From: Onchocerca lupi
Taxonomy: Eukaryota > Nematoda > Chromadorea > Rhabditida > Onchocercidae
Length of the DNA stretch: 64,000 bases
Assembly (NCBI GenBank): GCA_028564675.1
Contig: JAOVVO010000012.1
Span: 248,001 to 312,000, forward strand
Direction of reading: 5' to 3'
The position numbers and the translations under genes are program-made. A model generated the notes under the pieces. The model saw only the letters and a program-made list of their open reading frames with translations. It was not told the origin of the DNA and ran no database searches. Positions 51,831 to 64,000 of this stretch are shown here, piece by piece (the first letter of the stretch is position 1; each line of letters begins with the position of its first letter).

Positions 51831-53580
51831 TAAACCACACATCCTTCTCAAATGTCAAACAAATTGATCACTCACAATCGCAAAATGGCTGATTGTTGTT
51901 TGTCGTGCTAAATGTCAATACGAATAGGCAAATTTCGCTTGAAATATTTCTCACAAATAATAATGAAGTCAGAATATCTGCATGCATTGGAATTCGGAGA
52001 TAAAAACGGTGTATAACAAACTAAAGAGAGATGTATTTTGCAAGACAAACATGAAAGTAGCTTCAATTCCTGTTTGTTGTTCCAATGATATTTCCAGGTG
52101 CTGACATTTTGAATGTGAAGAATTCTTCATTTCCAAATGCATTAGTAGGAAAGAGCATAAGACAGAGAGACCTAAAAATTCTTGAATCTCTTGTCTTATA
52201 CTTTCAAAAATTTCGCGGCCTTTATGGATAGCGAGAAACAACACTGGGAAAAAAACATTAAATTCTAGCTAAGCAGGAAAAAAAATATAAAAAGTGGAAA
52301 AATTACTCTCATTTAACGACTTTTCCCTTCCATCAACTATAAAGATGCATTTTCTCTTAGAATAGTGCGGGAAGTTTGAAAAGTCGATTCAAGTCTCCTA
52401 GCACATCCAAATACACACATGCACATATAAGCGCATGCAATTCGTGACACATTACATCGAGTGGCTGAAAATTAGAAGAAAAATCCCACCCATATCAAAG
52501 TAACACGAAAATGACATTAAACCATCAATCACCATGCAAAGGAAAGCACTTCAGTTGAGCCAACGACTACCACCAATCAAAAAATGTATGACAAAAAATG
52601 CCAAGAGATGAAATTTCTATCTTTTGATTTCGAAACAGCCAGAAAATAAACAGCAGCATATTTCTGATGATAACAGCAGCATTACATCTTGAATATAACC
52701 TTATGATTTTCGACAGATCAATATAGAGTTGTTTATGTACACTTCCCATTCCATTCACAAGCCAATCATTCATTCATTCCTTCGATCCGGTTTATTTGTT
52801 GATACGACCTTCAAGGGTCCGAACAAATCAACTTTACCTGGGAATATCTGTATGGCAGTTATGCTTTCCAAAATATACATTTGCAGAAGCTCAATCTGAA
52901 CACGTCGAACTTCATGGAAAATCATTCAGCAAAACTGCAAGGAGAGAATGGAAAAAATGGACTAACAATTCGATCATTAAACAATACAACTTGAAATGCT
53001 CACTTATACCATCACAAACAAACGTCAAAGAGTTGAAAAAGCGTAAATTCGATCGTGACGAGAAATGTTATATTTTGTTAGTTACAGATTTTGTAGAAGT
53101 CTGCCGTTATCTTTGAACACACCAAAATTATTGGAGAAAGACTTATCGATTGATGCGAAATTACTTAATTTTAAACAATCTATATAGAAAAATGAATAAT
53201 AAAGTCGATATTCAGTCCTTTCACTAGTTTCCACGATGTATATTTAAACACAAGACTTCCTTACAACACATTGTCAAGCGGACCCATAATTCGAGAGGGA
53301 AAGTTTAAATTAGACACTGCTAAGGGCATTTTAATGAATCAACGATTATCTTTGTAAGAGAAATGATTGCACACCAACACATTTCTGTTTCTAGGCCTGT
53401 CATATAATATCGTTGGAAGTGCAAGAACCACAAATCAGAAGCCTTATCTGGCTAGAAAAATTTGACAAACTTTAAATCCTCGTTATTTATTTAACATATA
53501 ATAAACGGTATTTAATCTAACCATAAAGAATAAAAAAAAAATTCTTTTTCTGTTTTTACTTCTAACGAAAAAAAAAAACT

Positions 53581-53692
53581 TTAAAATTTGCCTAAAACCA
53601 AATCCTATAAAACTTCAAATCCTGATCATTTACAAATTAAAATTTGCCTAAAACCAAATTCTATAAAACTTCAAATCCTGATCATTTACAAA
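53581..53692. repeat. 56-bp tandem duplication
   Basis: Two head-to-tail copies (53581-53636 and 53637-53692) differing at one position (C to T). The high identity in otherwise unconstrained DNA points to a recent duplication. Each copy contains CTGATCATTTAC. It does not continue beyond two copies. Confidence 0.9.
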
Positions 53693-56600
53693 ATGCATAT
53701 TGGAAATTTACAATTATCAATTAGAAAAAAAATCTTTCGCAAATTTTCTGGCCAGTACTATAAGTCTCCTAATCATTACCGTTATGACTATCACTGTCGC
53801 CATAGTCAACATTATTGTTATAATCAACAGATAGCCAACCATCATCATCATTATCATTATCATTCATCTAGCGGTCCCTATCACTAACATCACCATTCTA
53901 GGAGCAGCATCATTATTATTATCGCTATCAGAAGAAATGTAAGACAATAATTTTTTCTCTAACATCAACATTTTTATTTATCGAATAGCTCCGTCGACAT
54001 TTCTTTGACCCAGAAAACTCGAATAAGCTGTAAGTCGTTGTTACTAACTAACATATGCGACTTGTTTGGAAGATTTTGTAAAATTAGCAGTTGTGTTTCA
54101 TTTGTAAAAATCTTTTATTTAGTCCTCGATGTAATCATCGATCAGAGAATGTCCAACCTATTCATATATGCAAAAGAGAATGTCCTTGTTGCAACAATTA
54201 GACGTTTGATGACTTCCTCTCGATTCTACATCTGTGATTTGTGTCCTGATGCCTTTTACTGCTTCATTCGATAGTTTTAATTGTAGTTTCGAAACACAAT
54301 TCACTTCTCAACTCAGTGGAAAAATCCGAAGTTTGATTATGGCCGGCAAAAATCGAGAAACCAATGGCAACGGAAGTAATATTGAACTCTGACCATTCAA
54401 GTTGCCAGAAATAAAAATTTCCTTTTTGATGAAGAGAAAGCCATCTAAAATACTTTAGAGAACAATCGTTGACGTAAGTTTCGAAATAATCTTTTTATCG
54501 AATTAAATGCAGTTTTTCTTTGCAGTTTTGTTGCAAAGAATCATTTATTCAACTTTTATTTCACGTCTGTCCATTACATAAGATATATTTCTGCACAACA
54601 AATTATCGTCTTGATAATAACTGATTCAGCTCTGAATTTACCCGATTACCTGCTCATCTAAGAAGAAACTAAGTAGTAGCTAATAGTAAGATGAAAGAGA
54701 TAAACTTAAATGAATTATGCTTTAATTCCATTATTGCTAGTAAATAAAGCCTAAAGAGCAATTGCTAGAGCCTTTTTGCAGTATTTACTCGAAGACAGTT
54801 ATCAGACTCAAATATCATTTAGAATCCTTGTTAAATAAGAAGCAAATTTTTAGTTCCTTTTCGGAGTTTTCAATATTCAAATAGAATCACTGAAAGAGGT
54901 CCACCAAAAGTTAGTGTTACAAGATGAATATCAAGCTCTGCAAATTTCTATCAAAAAAAAAAAAAATGTTCTGGTACAAAATACATTCATTTCAATAATG
55001 TGAGTGACATCTGGGAAAGAATTTTTTGAATTCATAGAGGTCTTCTGAAGAAAGGTCTTCTATATTCAGTAAGAAAAATAGACATTACATCACTATAGAT
55101 CGAATATAAAAATTGATTTGAAAACGTTACAAAATCTTGCCGAATGGAATTTATTTCATAATAAATTGCGAGTAAATTTCAGAAGGACCAGGACATAAAC
55201 CATCCATGGCAATCATTTTATTTACATTTTGCAGCATTTGTTCACTATGCAAGTTATTCTATCTTTGACATTCATGCAGCATGGGATAAAGGAAGTAATT
55301 TATTATATAAAAGCACCTTTTCACTGTGCGTATGAAACCAGTGTTTAATTCTAATTCACTTGAAAAAATGACAAAATTTCAGGGGACAAAGTTGTTCAAA
55401 AAATTATTCGACAGATAAGGATTATAGACGGAGCTTCTTTGATTATATTCCCTGCCATTATTTCTCTCTTTCTTCCACACTGCCATTAGAAAACCGAAAA
55501 TTTTCGGTTTTTTTTAACTTCATTGAATGGAAAAAACTTTAATGATGGAAGACAGAAGAAATAAATGTGAGGCGACTATTTCCTCAATCTCTGCCTATCT
55601 CATTCTTTTTATTTGTTTATTTTCTTCTCTTTCATTACCATCGAAATCGATTCATTTTTCTTATATCAAAACGTTCACAAAAGCTAAAACCACTGCCACT
55701 ACCATCATTATCATTACTAAACCGGCATCATCACAACCACCTCACTAACCACTAATTTTTTATCTCCATCATGCATTTCATATATTCGTCTATTTATCCC
55801 TTCATCTGTCAAATCAATGTATGATGGCTCTAAGGATACCTTGAAAGGCTTATTTTCGTGAAGATTTCCTAAAACTTACTACTACTAACACTAACATGCC
55901 ATCTACGTAATATGAATGTTGCTGTTATGTATGAAGATTTAATTATATGAAGCAAATTAATCTTGCTAGATGGGTAAAGAGAGTCGCTCTTCAAACATTA
56001 AGAGGATGGCAACTGACTTGGCCATATGATCCTTGGACGATTTATTGCGAAAGCAGACTCAAAGAAAGGATCCTATGAAAATTTGGATGTCTTGCTCATT
56101 AACAGATTGTTGAAGCGATATTTCACCACATTCAATTTGTGGCCAAGTTTACGAATAAATATTGTTTTTCGTCAACTAAAATGTACTCTTACCGATTAGC
56201 TTCTACTTTAATGTATTCTTTCGCTTTCATTAGCAACCTTCGTAAGAAATCAAAGTAACGATTAATATATTGAATGGTGTAGAAATGAAAAAGACTCCAT
56301 GCTGGGAAAAAAAAATTGAATCGTCCCGCAGTTGCCACCAACTAGCACAGCAATTCACCACCGATCGTCCAGCCAGGTACGCCGTGACAACATTAATATA
56401 AACACAGTCAGTCATTCAATGCTCTCACAATTGATACATTCTTTATATTTCAACAATAGTGGAACTTTTACGAAAGAAAAAAAAAAAAACTGCTTGATTC
56501 TAATTTTCCATTGATTACTATCATTAATATCACTACCAAAATCTCCGAACATTATAGATTAATAAGAAAGAAATTAAGCAAATAATTCCTGATCGTATTT

Positions 56601-57469
56601 AAATCATCATTCGTTAATTCCGTTCTTGTTGCATTTAGTATTATCACCAGGCATCACTATTATCATTATCGAAATTTCCGTTATCTTATCACCAATGCAA
56701 AAATGTAAGCTGTTATAACTATTAACAAAACTGATTTCTTCAACTTCAACATAGACTATCGGTATTGTTTATTGCCAATATTACTAGCACTATATCGTAT
56801 TGAAATTAAAAGCTTAAAGAAGACATCATTATTCATTCATATATCTTTCTCTATTAATTATGTTAATTATAAATTCTTGAAAAAGTTACTGAAGAGCCAC
56901 AAAAGTAAACTCAACAAATAATCTAAAAATCATAGTAAAGGACGTTTTTTGTAGCCATTATTATTAAGTATTACCATTTTCCACTGAAACTGTCCATCAA
57001 AAATTGAAACGATTCGCATAGCTACACAGGTTTCCTGTGACAGCAATGCATTTGTATGAATCTCCGATACACACCACACCTCACATAAACACACAAATGT
57101 ATACCAAAGCAATATTGTTACCAGCAATTTCCGCGCACAACTGATAATTCATTCCTTCTATGCACTTTTTTTTTTTTTTTTTGATTTGATAAGAAATGAA
57201 AGCAATAAATAACGAAATGATTTATTATTTTTTGAGTGATTGCTCTCTATGAGTGATTTATTCAATGGTTAACTCTTCCTAAAACTTGACTGATTTCAAA
57301 AACTATTGGGAAATTTTACTACAAATATATCACTCAAAATTCATGAAATTATCCCTGCACATTGTAAATACTCACGATACAATACTTCACTCTCAATTAA
57401 AACATCCTTAATTTTTTAATCCCTCAAGTTCTACAATTTGATCTTCATCAAATATGAAGGAGCAAAATG

Positions 57470-58463
57470 TTAAAACTGGTCTTGACCTGAAATATTAAAA
57501 CCAGAGAAAGATGACTAACATTTTTTTAAAGCAACAAAAATTATTAAGAAAAGGAATTGTTAAAAACATTCGAAAAAATTTCCGCCAAAACAGTCGAACT
57601 TAATTATTATTCGTATTCAGACAGATATTTCAGGTCACTGTCTTAAGGAAATCAATCTTACAATGACTTGTCTCCTCGAATTCGAAACAATCCGATATAT
57701 ACAAAATAAATGGCATACAACAAATTTCGCATTCCTGGGTAAAACAATGTAAATCAATAACATCTTGCTAAATATTTGCTAATAATTTGCAAACCAATAA
57801 ACAAATGGACATAAATACACTAACCTTGGAAATATTTTCCTAGATTTAAAGTCTTTTTCTCTGGTTTTTTTCTAGCTTCAAAGTTTCTTTGCAATCTGGA
57901 TGATTCTGGAAGTATTCCAATGATATGTTCGAGCAACAAATCTAGTAACTCTTTTAATTACTTATTCTTTTTTTTTTCTTTACATTCTAATATACACAAG
58001 TATAGAAGAGAATTTTGCAAATCTTTTTGTAAATATTTTTAATCGAATCTGTAATTTTATAAAATTTAATAATTGAGATTTAAACAACTGGCGAAACAAA
58101 TTTAAATGATAGATTTTTACCTTTCTCTGATATTTTGAAGTCGTCGTTCTCCTCAATACTTCGCCTCAGCAGCACTCTTTTTCCGTTTTCACTTCGTAAT
58201 CTGTCAACTTTGTATAAAAATTCTTCCGCTGGCCAATTCTTTTTTAAGCCAAGTAGAAAATCGGAGGCAACTTTCAATGCCAGTAGAAGAAGAGTATAAA
58301 AGGCAAATGGTACGGCAGCTGCTTTCCGCTCCAAGGAACCGGATTACACGGGCACGAATTAATCAGAGTCCCAAATGAAAAACGAGATCAGTTTTGCATA
58401 TTAGAAGAAAATGGGCAAAATAGTGGTAGCACTATGGGAGGAGCTGCGCTGATTGTTCGCCAT
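57470..58463 (-). CDS. Predicted small secreted protein, unrecognised, 4 exons
   Basis: Exons 58463-58433, 58318-58121, 57950-57825 and 57486-57470 join with consistent phases (all phase 1) into 123 residues. The ATG lies 12 bases behind a strong acceptor (TTCTCTGTTGCAG ending 58476), suggesting spliced-leader addition. After about ten polar residues comes a hydrophobic stretch (VPFAFYTLLLLALKVASDFL) that reads as a signal peptide or signal anchor. Next are a basic region (RSENGKRVLLRRSIEEN), an amphipathic segment ELLDLLLEHIIGILPESS, and a C terminus with paired basics (ARKKPEKK) ending GKYFQGQDQF. Paired basics and small size would suit a processed peptide precursor, but no known neuropeptide motif is present. 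Donors GAAAG|GTAAAA and CAAG|GTTAGT and the last acceptor TATTTCAG are good; acceptors at 58319 (GAAAGCAG) and 57951 (TTAAAAG) are weak. Function unknown. Confidence 0.5.
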
Positions 58464-59760
58464 TATTAGAGCTGTCTGCAACAGAGAAAAGGATGAAGTT
58501 TGGAAATTTTCAAAATAGCCTTACTGCGGCAAAAACAAAGCATGCGGCGATATAACACGACCTATCATCAAATTCAACGTTCAATTATATCTGCACCTTA
58601 TACGTTTTCATTCACATCATAATTTCTATCAAGACTTCAAGACAGCTAATGCTCACATACAACTTATAATTCTGGTTTTCAGTCTTTGATCTTTGATACT
58701 TTTCTGAAATGTGAATTCACGAAGTCCAACGTGGATGTAGCAAAAGCTAATTAAAGTATGCTGTAAAGGGTTAAAAACTGAACGATATGAACGAAGTGAT
58801 GAAAGTGGTGAATCGTAATTTAATCCTTTGCAAATATGAAATGAAAGGAACTTTGATCAGCGAATTCACCAAGATAAAAAATAGAAATGCGCATGTAAAA
58901 CCATTCCAGAATGCTGCTACAAATTTCAACGGTTATGATCAACGGATGATAACCAAACATTATTGAATCAATCCTTTTGATTTCTATGAAACGAATAATT
59001 CGAGAGAATTGCTACCATCAATACTTTCCAAATATTCTGTCATTGTACTTATAATGCATGCATCATGTTTACTAAAGATCGTTAAGCGACTCGGATTAAT
59101 AATGAAGAAATGTGTTCTGGATTTGTCGAAATCTGCATATGTGACGTTTATTTTCCTTTTTACACCTTTCTTCTTCAACGATAGATAATAGATTGAAGAA
59201 TTTGTGTATAAAATAGACTAGAAGATTTTCAGAATTGATGATATTAGTAATGACTAAAGAATGCAACAAATTATTGGTACTGGTTTGATGTTCGAATATT
59301 TTGCATTAAGTTTTGCAAAATGAATTTCGAAAATGATAGCGAATACACTCTTCATTGTATTTAGAGCACCATTAATAACAGTACATCAGGGAATAGATAG
59401 AAATTAAACCCCAAATTAATCTCAGATAATTAATAAAATAAGATGATATCCCCATATTGACTAGTATCGACAAGCCATGCAATATTTTACTACTCCGACA
59501 AATTTTTGCAACATTTGCTGCATGCATGTTTAGCTGCGTGTGTATGTATGTGCACTGAATAATTTGACACAGATGATGGCTGTTTCCCTATATACATCTA
59601 AGTATGCAGATGTAAGAATAGCCGTGAAAAAAGTGGTAATAAGTAAGTTGACTTACGCTTGACGTGAGCATCTGGCAATGCAACTGCGAAGTCAACTCAC
59701 GTGCAGCAAATCGCATTTCAATCCTCCATATTGAAATCAATTTGAATTAGGGAAAAGTGG

Positions 59761-59949
59761 ATGCGAGCACGAGAAAATTGTCGCGCATTGGCATTAAAAT
59801 GTCAAAGTACAGGAGGGATGAAATTACGGCAAATTGTGGATGGATTGCAGGAAGACATAGATACCACTTTCCAGTCTCCTTCTTATTCCCTAGTAGACAT
59901 CGGCGCTTTCTATTGTTCACTTTTCAAGATACGTCCACCGGATGAGTAA
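59761..59949 (+). CDS. Coding-like short ORF, hypothetical
   Basis: A 62-codon frame whose composition is more protein-like and GC-richer than its surroundings: MRARENCRALALKCQS at the start and VDIGAFYCSLFKIRPPDE at the end. An acceptor-like GAATTAG ends ten bases before the ATG, and in-frame stops lie upstream of that. A GT near the stop (GATGA|GTAATA) could also serve as a donor, so this may be one exon of a longer gene; I could not find a convincing next exon. An overlapping frame from 59757 also stays open, which lowers confidence. No family recognised. Confidence 0.28.
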   Translation: MRARENCRALALKCQSTGGMKLRQIVDGLQEDIDTTFQSPSYSLVDIGAFYCSLFKIRPPDE

Positions 59950-62154
59950 TAACGAGTCGATTATAGCGACGAAAGAGCCCTAGCATCTACAGAATAAACG
60001 ATGATTGTTTATACATAAGGTTGCTAAGGACTCTCTCCAAGCTGACCATGTCAAATGAGAAAGAAGTTCTGCAATTGTATTGTCGTTTCCTAAATCTAAA
60101 TTTGTGGTTGACAGCGAAGGTTTATAAATGTCACAGGTATTGCTTATTCCATTTCCATCTATCACCATCACCATCATCTATTACCATCAAAAGAAAAATG
60201 ATGAAATACTGCTTGATCATATCAGAAGCCTATCCTCGTTGCTAATATTTTGCTGTTATTGAAACTTCTCATCAATGATAATTATGATCTCTTCTTATGG
60301 CTATTCATCAAGATTAATCTCGAAATATAAAGAAAGGAGAAAAAGTGACAAAAAAAAAGCAAAAAAAAATTTGTCATACTTCGACGGATCATCCCTGATC
60401 GTATGCGCAACATCATCTGATGTTTTCCTTCTTCTGTATTCCCTCTTTTCGCTTCACCATCAAGTACACTACTCCATAATAGCTGGAGGAGTAAACAAAT
60501 GCATTTCTGAAATACCGCTTCTACTCGCCTGTGATATTATGCTCTGATGGAAGAGCACTACTATCATCATCATATTTACCATGTCGATATAATACGATGA
60601 TTGATCGTTCCATCAGGTTGACCGGATGTATGATCATTCCTTCCTTTCTCCGATAAGAATGGATCTGTTAGATTTGAGACTAGACTAGGCTAGGCTGATA
60701 CTAATTACCATGAAGTTACTGAATGCTAGGGTATAACTTGCAAACTATTCAAATGGCAAGTGTGTATAGTGTGTGATGAGTAGATGTCAATATTCTGCAT
60801 TATTTATGATTTGCAGCTGCAAACAAACAAGTGCAAGTAGCAGAAACTAGCTTTGTTAGATAATGAATAACAGTGTTTGATGAAAGTAATAACATGAGAT
60901 GATGATGATGACGATGTTACTGGCTAATGAGAAGAGATAATAATAATAAGCATAAGCAATGGAAGAATTACAGAAAGAAACTTTCAAGAAGAAAAGCTTG
61001 CAGGTAGCAATTTGAAGAATGGAATCGAACTGATGAGGAAATAAAGATGAAAAGATAATAACGATGACAATGATGATGGTTTCCAGGTCTATTCAGTCAA
61101 TAAAAAGCAGTCCCCCACTGTCTGACTCATCATCATCGAGTTGCGATTACGACCGGTGCAGGAATCAAAATAAATGATGGAAATGCAAACTAAAACTGAT
61201 GTACTGATAGATATAGCAATGGAATGAGATGAAAAAAGAGGCTAAAAAGAGAAATTAGAGATGTTGAAATTGCTGTCATGCCGCCCTTCCATAGACTTGC
61301 CATCTGCCATGGACGCTAGCAGTTCAGCATTTGACCTTTGGGCATTTTACAACAGACGTTTGCAAATTACTTAGACATTAGATAAACTCGTCACATCTTT
61401 AAATAGCGTAAAATATAACTCAAACACATTATATCAATTTCGACGGATATGAAAATTGCAATCAGATGAGATCATCCAAAGTTTTTAATATCAACTAATA
61501 CTTCTCAGAATTCTCGCCTCAATTGCTGTTTCCCATTTAGGTTCCAAAATGGCGATGAATTCAATGATTAAAGCCTAATTATTCCACAAACCTATTTTTA
61601 GCATCACTCCAAAAGTAATTCATAAAAACAAAACAAAACAAAATCATTCAGCAGACGACGACAGGGTGACACGAGACGGCATTAATAGATGATATAGCGC
61701 TATATGGATGGAAGAATCGTCTGGTGATTTTGCTCATCTGCTACGTGCCATTACGAAAAGCCATTTCGACGTTGTATAAAATGAAATCTATGAGGAAAGG
61801 GATAGAGTGTGCGAAAAAGCTGGAAAGTCAACTATCGAACTAAATGAATGAATGGAAGAGAAAGGAGAAAGGGACCAACAACCTCAGAAACATTGGCTTG
61901 ATGCTACGTGCTCCTTCCCACTTTACCAAGAGGGGACAGTAAACGGTGAAACGGTCAATCCTATCGTCGCATTCGCCATCGCCATCACCGCCATCGTCAT
62001 CGCCATCAGCAAGCAAAACTGTCGTCGTATTTGCGGCGATGTATGCCCAACAGCTCGGCTCAACATCCATCCATCCGTCATCATCGCAATAAAACCCTTC
62101 TGTTCGCTAACATCCATCCATCCACTCAGCAACACTTCACAACACTCCCACAAT

Positions 62155-62173
62155 TGGTGGTGGTGGTGGTGGT
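62155..62173. repeat. (GGT)n triplet run
   Basis: Six GGT units with no coding context. Confidence 0.8.
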
Positions 62174-62309
62174 AGTATATACGATGAGGAAAAGATGAAT
62201 TGGACGGATAGCGATCTGAACAGATCGATCAGGCGGGCGACGGTGAGCGAGGGAAAGGACAGGACAAGAATGGGCCATCCTTGTCGATATGCTGCTCTTC
62301 TACCGGTCC

Positions 62310-62338
62310 TCATCATCATCATCATCATCATCATCATG
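62310..62338. repeat. (CAT)n triplet run
   Basis: Nine CAT units. They read as poly-His or poly-Ile in chance frames on the plus strand. Confidence 0.85.
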
Positions 62339-63492
62339 TATTGTCACTGTCAACCGTTAAATCTATGTATAAAACTGTTCGTACAATCTTCTTGCTGCTC
62401 TTCGATCGGTACCGGCTTATGGTTTGGTTTCTCGTCGTCGATTGGTTATCAGAATATGTTATACGTTTTGATCTTTTGACCTCCACCAAATCATCACCAC
62501 AAGGAACATTGTCGAAAGACAAAACATAATAAACAGTTGTTGACTATAGCTTGCTCACAAGTCTGAAAGGTAGAAGTTGTAAAAAAAGAGACTTCAAAAG
62601 AATGCATCTTTGATAATACTTTTAAGATACTGTAAATGAAATGAGTATTGCAGAAGTCTTCTGTTCCAACTTTTCCATATGCAAAAAATAAGTTGTGATA
62701 TCGTATGATAGTCAGAAAAAATAGGGATGAAGCATGGAAAGATGGTAGTATGACCTTATCCGAACTCTGTTCTGATTGATTTCATTGAAGCGATCATTTA
62801 ATGAGGGTAAATTAGCGCATAAGAAGTGGTCATTAATCATTTATCCTGAAATGCACTGTACTTGTGAGATTTTTCTAAATATAAAAAACTATCGAAGCAG
62901 AATCCAAAGATACAATTGTATTACTTCTGTAAAAAAATAATGTTAGAAAAATAAATTGTTGATTACCATATATCTAAAATTGTGATCTTTGAACTGATCA
63001 CTCATCATTCCAGTCATTTGTGGCGTAGACTTAAAAAACGGTCAAATCTTGCAATAGTTTGAAAAGCTTGAAATAAGAACAAAAATTAAGCATAAAAATT
63101 GTGGATTTTCAAACATTATATAGACAGACAAATATGATCGATTGTTAATTCATTCGAAAAGAAAAATTGCTAATAAAAGAAAACATTAAATTTGCTAAAA
63201 GATGATTTTTTAGTAGCGGTGATGGTGATATTGCTCTATTCGTGACAATAACAGTGATAGTGATGGAAGTAGCATTGGTGACATTTTGGTGGTGCATTGA
63301 TTACCTTCCTGATTTCCGTCCTCTATTTTCCTCTTGCGACTTTTTCAATTCCACAAAGAGGGTGAAAAAATAATAATAGAAGCAAGGCTGTTACGAGGGA
63401 ACTATCGATATTGTGACATTGAATCAAAATTAAAACTACAATTTTAATCTTGGAACGATAACAAATGTGACCTTCGTTCAGTTTAGTAATTT

Positions 63493-63771
63493 TTATAACG
63501 GTGGAAACTCAACGCTTAAGTTAAATGAGTCATTAACTGCTATTGTCACCTTAACATGCTCCGGAATGTAATCGGGAATTTCATTCTTTGGAACTCGACT
63601 TTCTTTATGAGAGTGAATAAGACTGTTTCTTCTCTTGTTAATTTTTTTTAAATTATAAATATCCAACAAATCCACTTCAAAATAACAGCAACCGATCAAA
63701 GTTTTTGTACTATCTGTCACCGCAAATGACATCATTAAAGTAATATAAATTTGGATGAATTGATCTTCAAG
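63493..63771 (-). CDS. Last exon of an unidentified gene entering from the right edge
   Basis: An exon of 92 codons plus stop. It starts after an acceptor (GAGTTTTAG ending at 63772), with an in-frame stop directly upstream of the splice site, so it must be joined to an earlier exon beyond the window. The sequence begins LEDQFIQIYITLMMSFAVTD and continues through GCCYFEVDLLDIYNL, a basic stretch (KKINKRRNSLIHSHKES), and PEHVKVTIAVNDSFNLSVEF, ending PPL. Alternating hydrophobic beta-like segments suggest a folded beta-rich domain. I do not recognise the family. Codon use and the absence of low complexity make it more convincing than other short frames nearby. Confidence 0.5.
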   Translation of the reverse strand, partial: LEDQFIQIYITLMMSFAVTDSTKTLIGCCYFEVDLLDIYNLKKINKRRNSLIHSHKESRVPKNEIPDYIPEHVKVTIAVNDSFNLSVEFPPL

Positions 63772-64000
63772 CTAAAACTCATACTTAAGCTATTATTATC
63801 TTTCATAGGCAATGTGCTGAAATTTAAAAAAAATGGTGGCACCATTGGCGTCAATAATTATGATGATGTTGGTCATAACATTCAGTGATAATTATATCTA
63901 TGATAAAAAAAAAAAAAATGCTAATGACTTTTGTAATGATAATGTAGAAGATAATAACTGCAATAATATGTCATAAGTAATCATTATTTTCCTCCAATTT

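Larger units (their letters stand above)
48560..57469. other. Gene-poor upstream region, no supported gene
   Basis: About 9 kb upstream of the BAZ2 start. The longest frame is 50492-51001 (+, 169 codons, hydrophobic and Ser/Asn/Ile-rich), but it has no domain, no splice pattern and no coding-like codon use that I can see. A 106-codon frame at 52796-53116 lacks an ATG. Simple repeats and one tandem duplication are listed separately. Unseen 5' noncoding exons or enhancers of the BAZ2 gene could lie here. Confidence 0.5.
59950..63492. other. Gene-poor region with triplet repeats
   Basis: No supported gene. The stretch 61640-62470 is richer in G+C and full of CAT/ATC/GCC-type triplets, which keep frames open on both strands; these produce Ile-, His- or Asp-runs and are not real proteins on present evidence. 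It could be a promoter region for a gene beyond the window. Confidence 0.45.

Noticed and set aside
62137..62529. Overlapping ORFs with Ile, His or Met runs
   Set aside because: They are translations of GGT and CAT triplet repeats in several frames.

Overview
The window is eukaryotic nuclear DNA from a nematode. It is AT-rich. Genes are broken into many short exons by introns of tens to several hundred bases, with GT...(T)TTCAG-type borders. Several start codons lie 1-12 bases behind an orphan 3' splice acceptor, as expected for spliced-leader trans-splicing. Base composition and fairly long introns suit a clade III (filarial-type) worm, but that is inference. There is no bacterial, plasmid, phage or CRISPR content, and I found no convincing tRNA or rRNA gene.

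I assembled exons by hand from reading frame, splice signals and intron phase. From left to right: a 3'-truncated GILT-type thiol reductase (60-458, -); about 8.6 kb with almost no genes; an SRR1-like (SRRD) gene (9045-10945, -); a divergent, GC-richer probable promoter; a MADF-BESS transcription-factor gene (12387-18220, +); a 62-bp-arm inverted repeat; a complete NDUFA10/nuo-4 complex I subunit gene (21297-25646, +); three genes in a row on +: a four-helix membrane protein (28162-28713), an unrecognised Cys/basic protein with two possible last exons (29341-30876), and DBF4 (31439-33948); about 3.6 kb without a gene; a complete 26-exon BAZ2-type chromatin gene (37569-48546, -); about 9 kb of gene-poor upstream DNA; a small four-exon gene for a predicted secreted protein (57470-58463, -); and gene-poor DNA to the right edge, where the last exon of another minus-strand gene is caught (63493-63771).

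The recognised genes have housekeeping or nuclear roles: complex I assembly and structure (NDUFA10), start of S phase (DBF4, activator of CDC7 kinase), chromatin reading and remodelling (BAZ2), DNA-binding transcription control (MADF-BESS), SRR1-domain function, and lysosomal disulfide reduction (GILT). No shared pathway links them. The only possible co-transcribed group is the + strand trio at 28-34 kb. The least explained items are the three unrecognised small genes (28.2, 29.3 and 58 kb), the long inverted repeat at 19.5 kb, and a hairpin flanked by direct repeats in the SRRD/MADF promoter.
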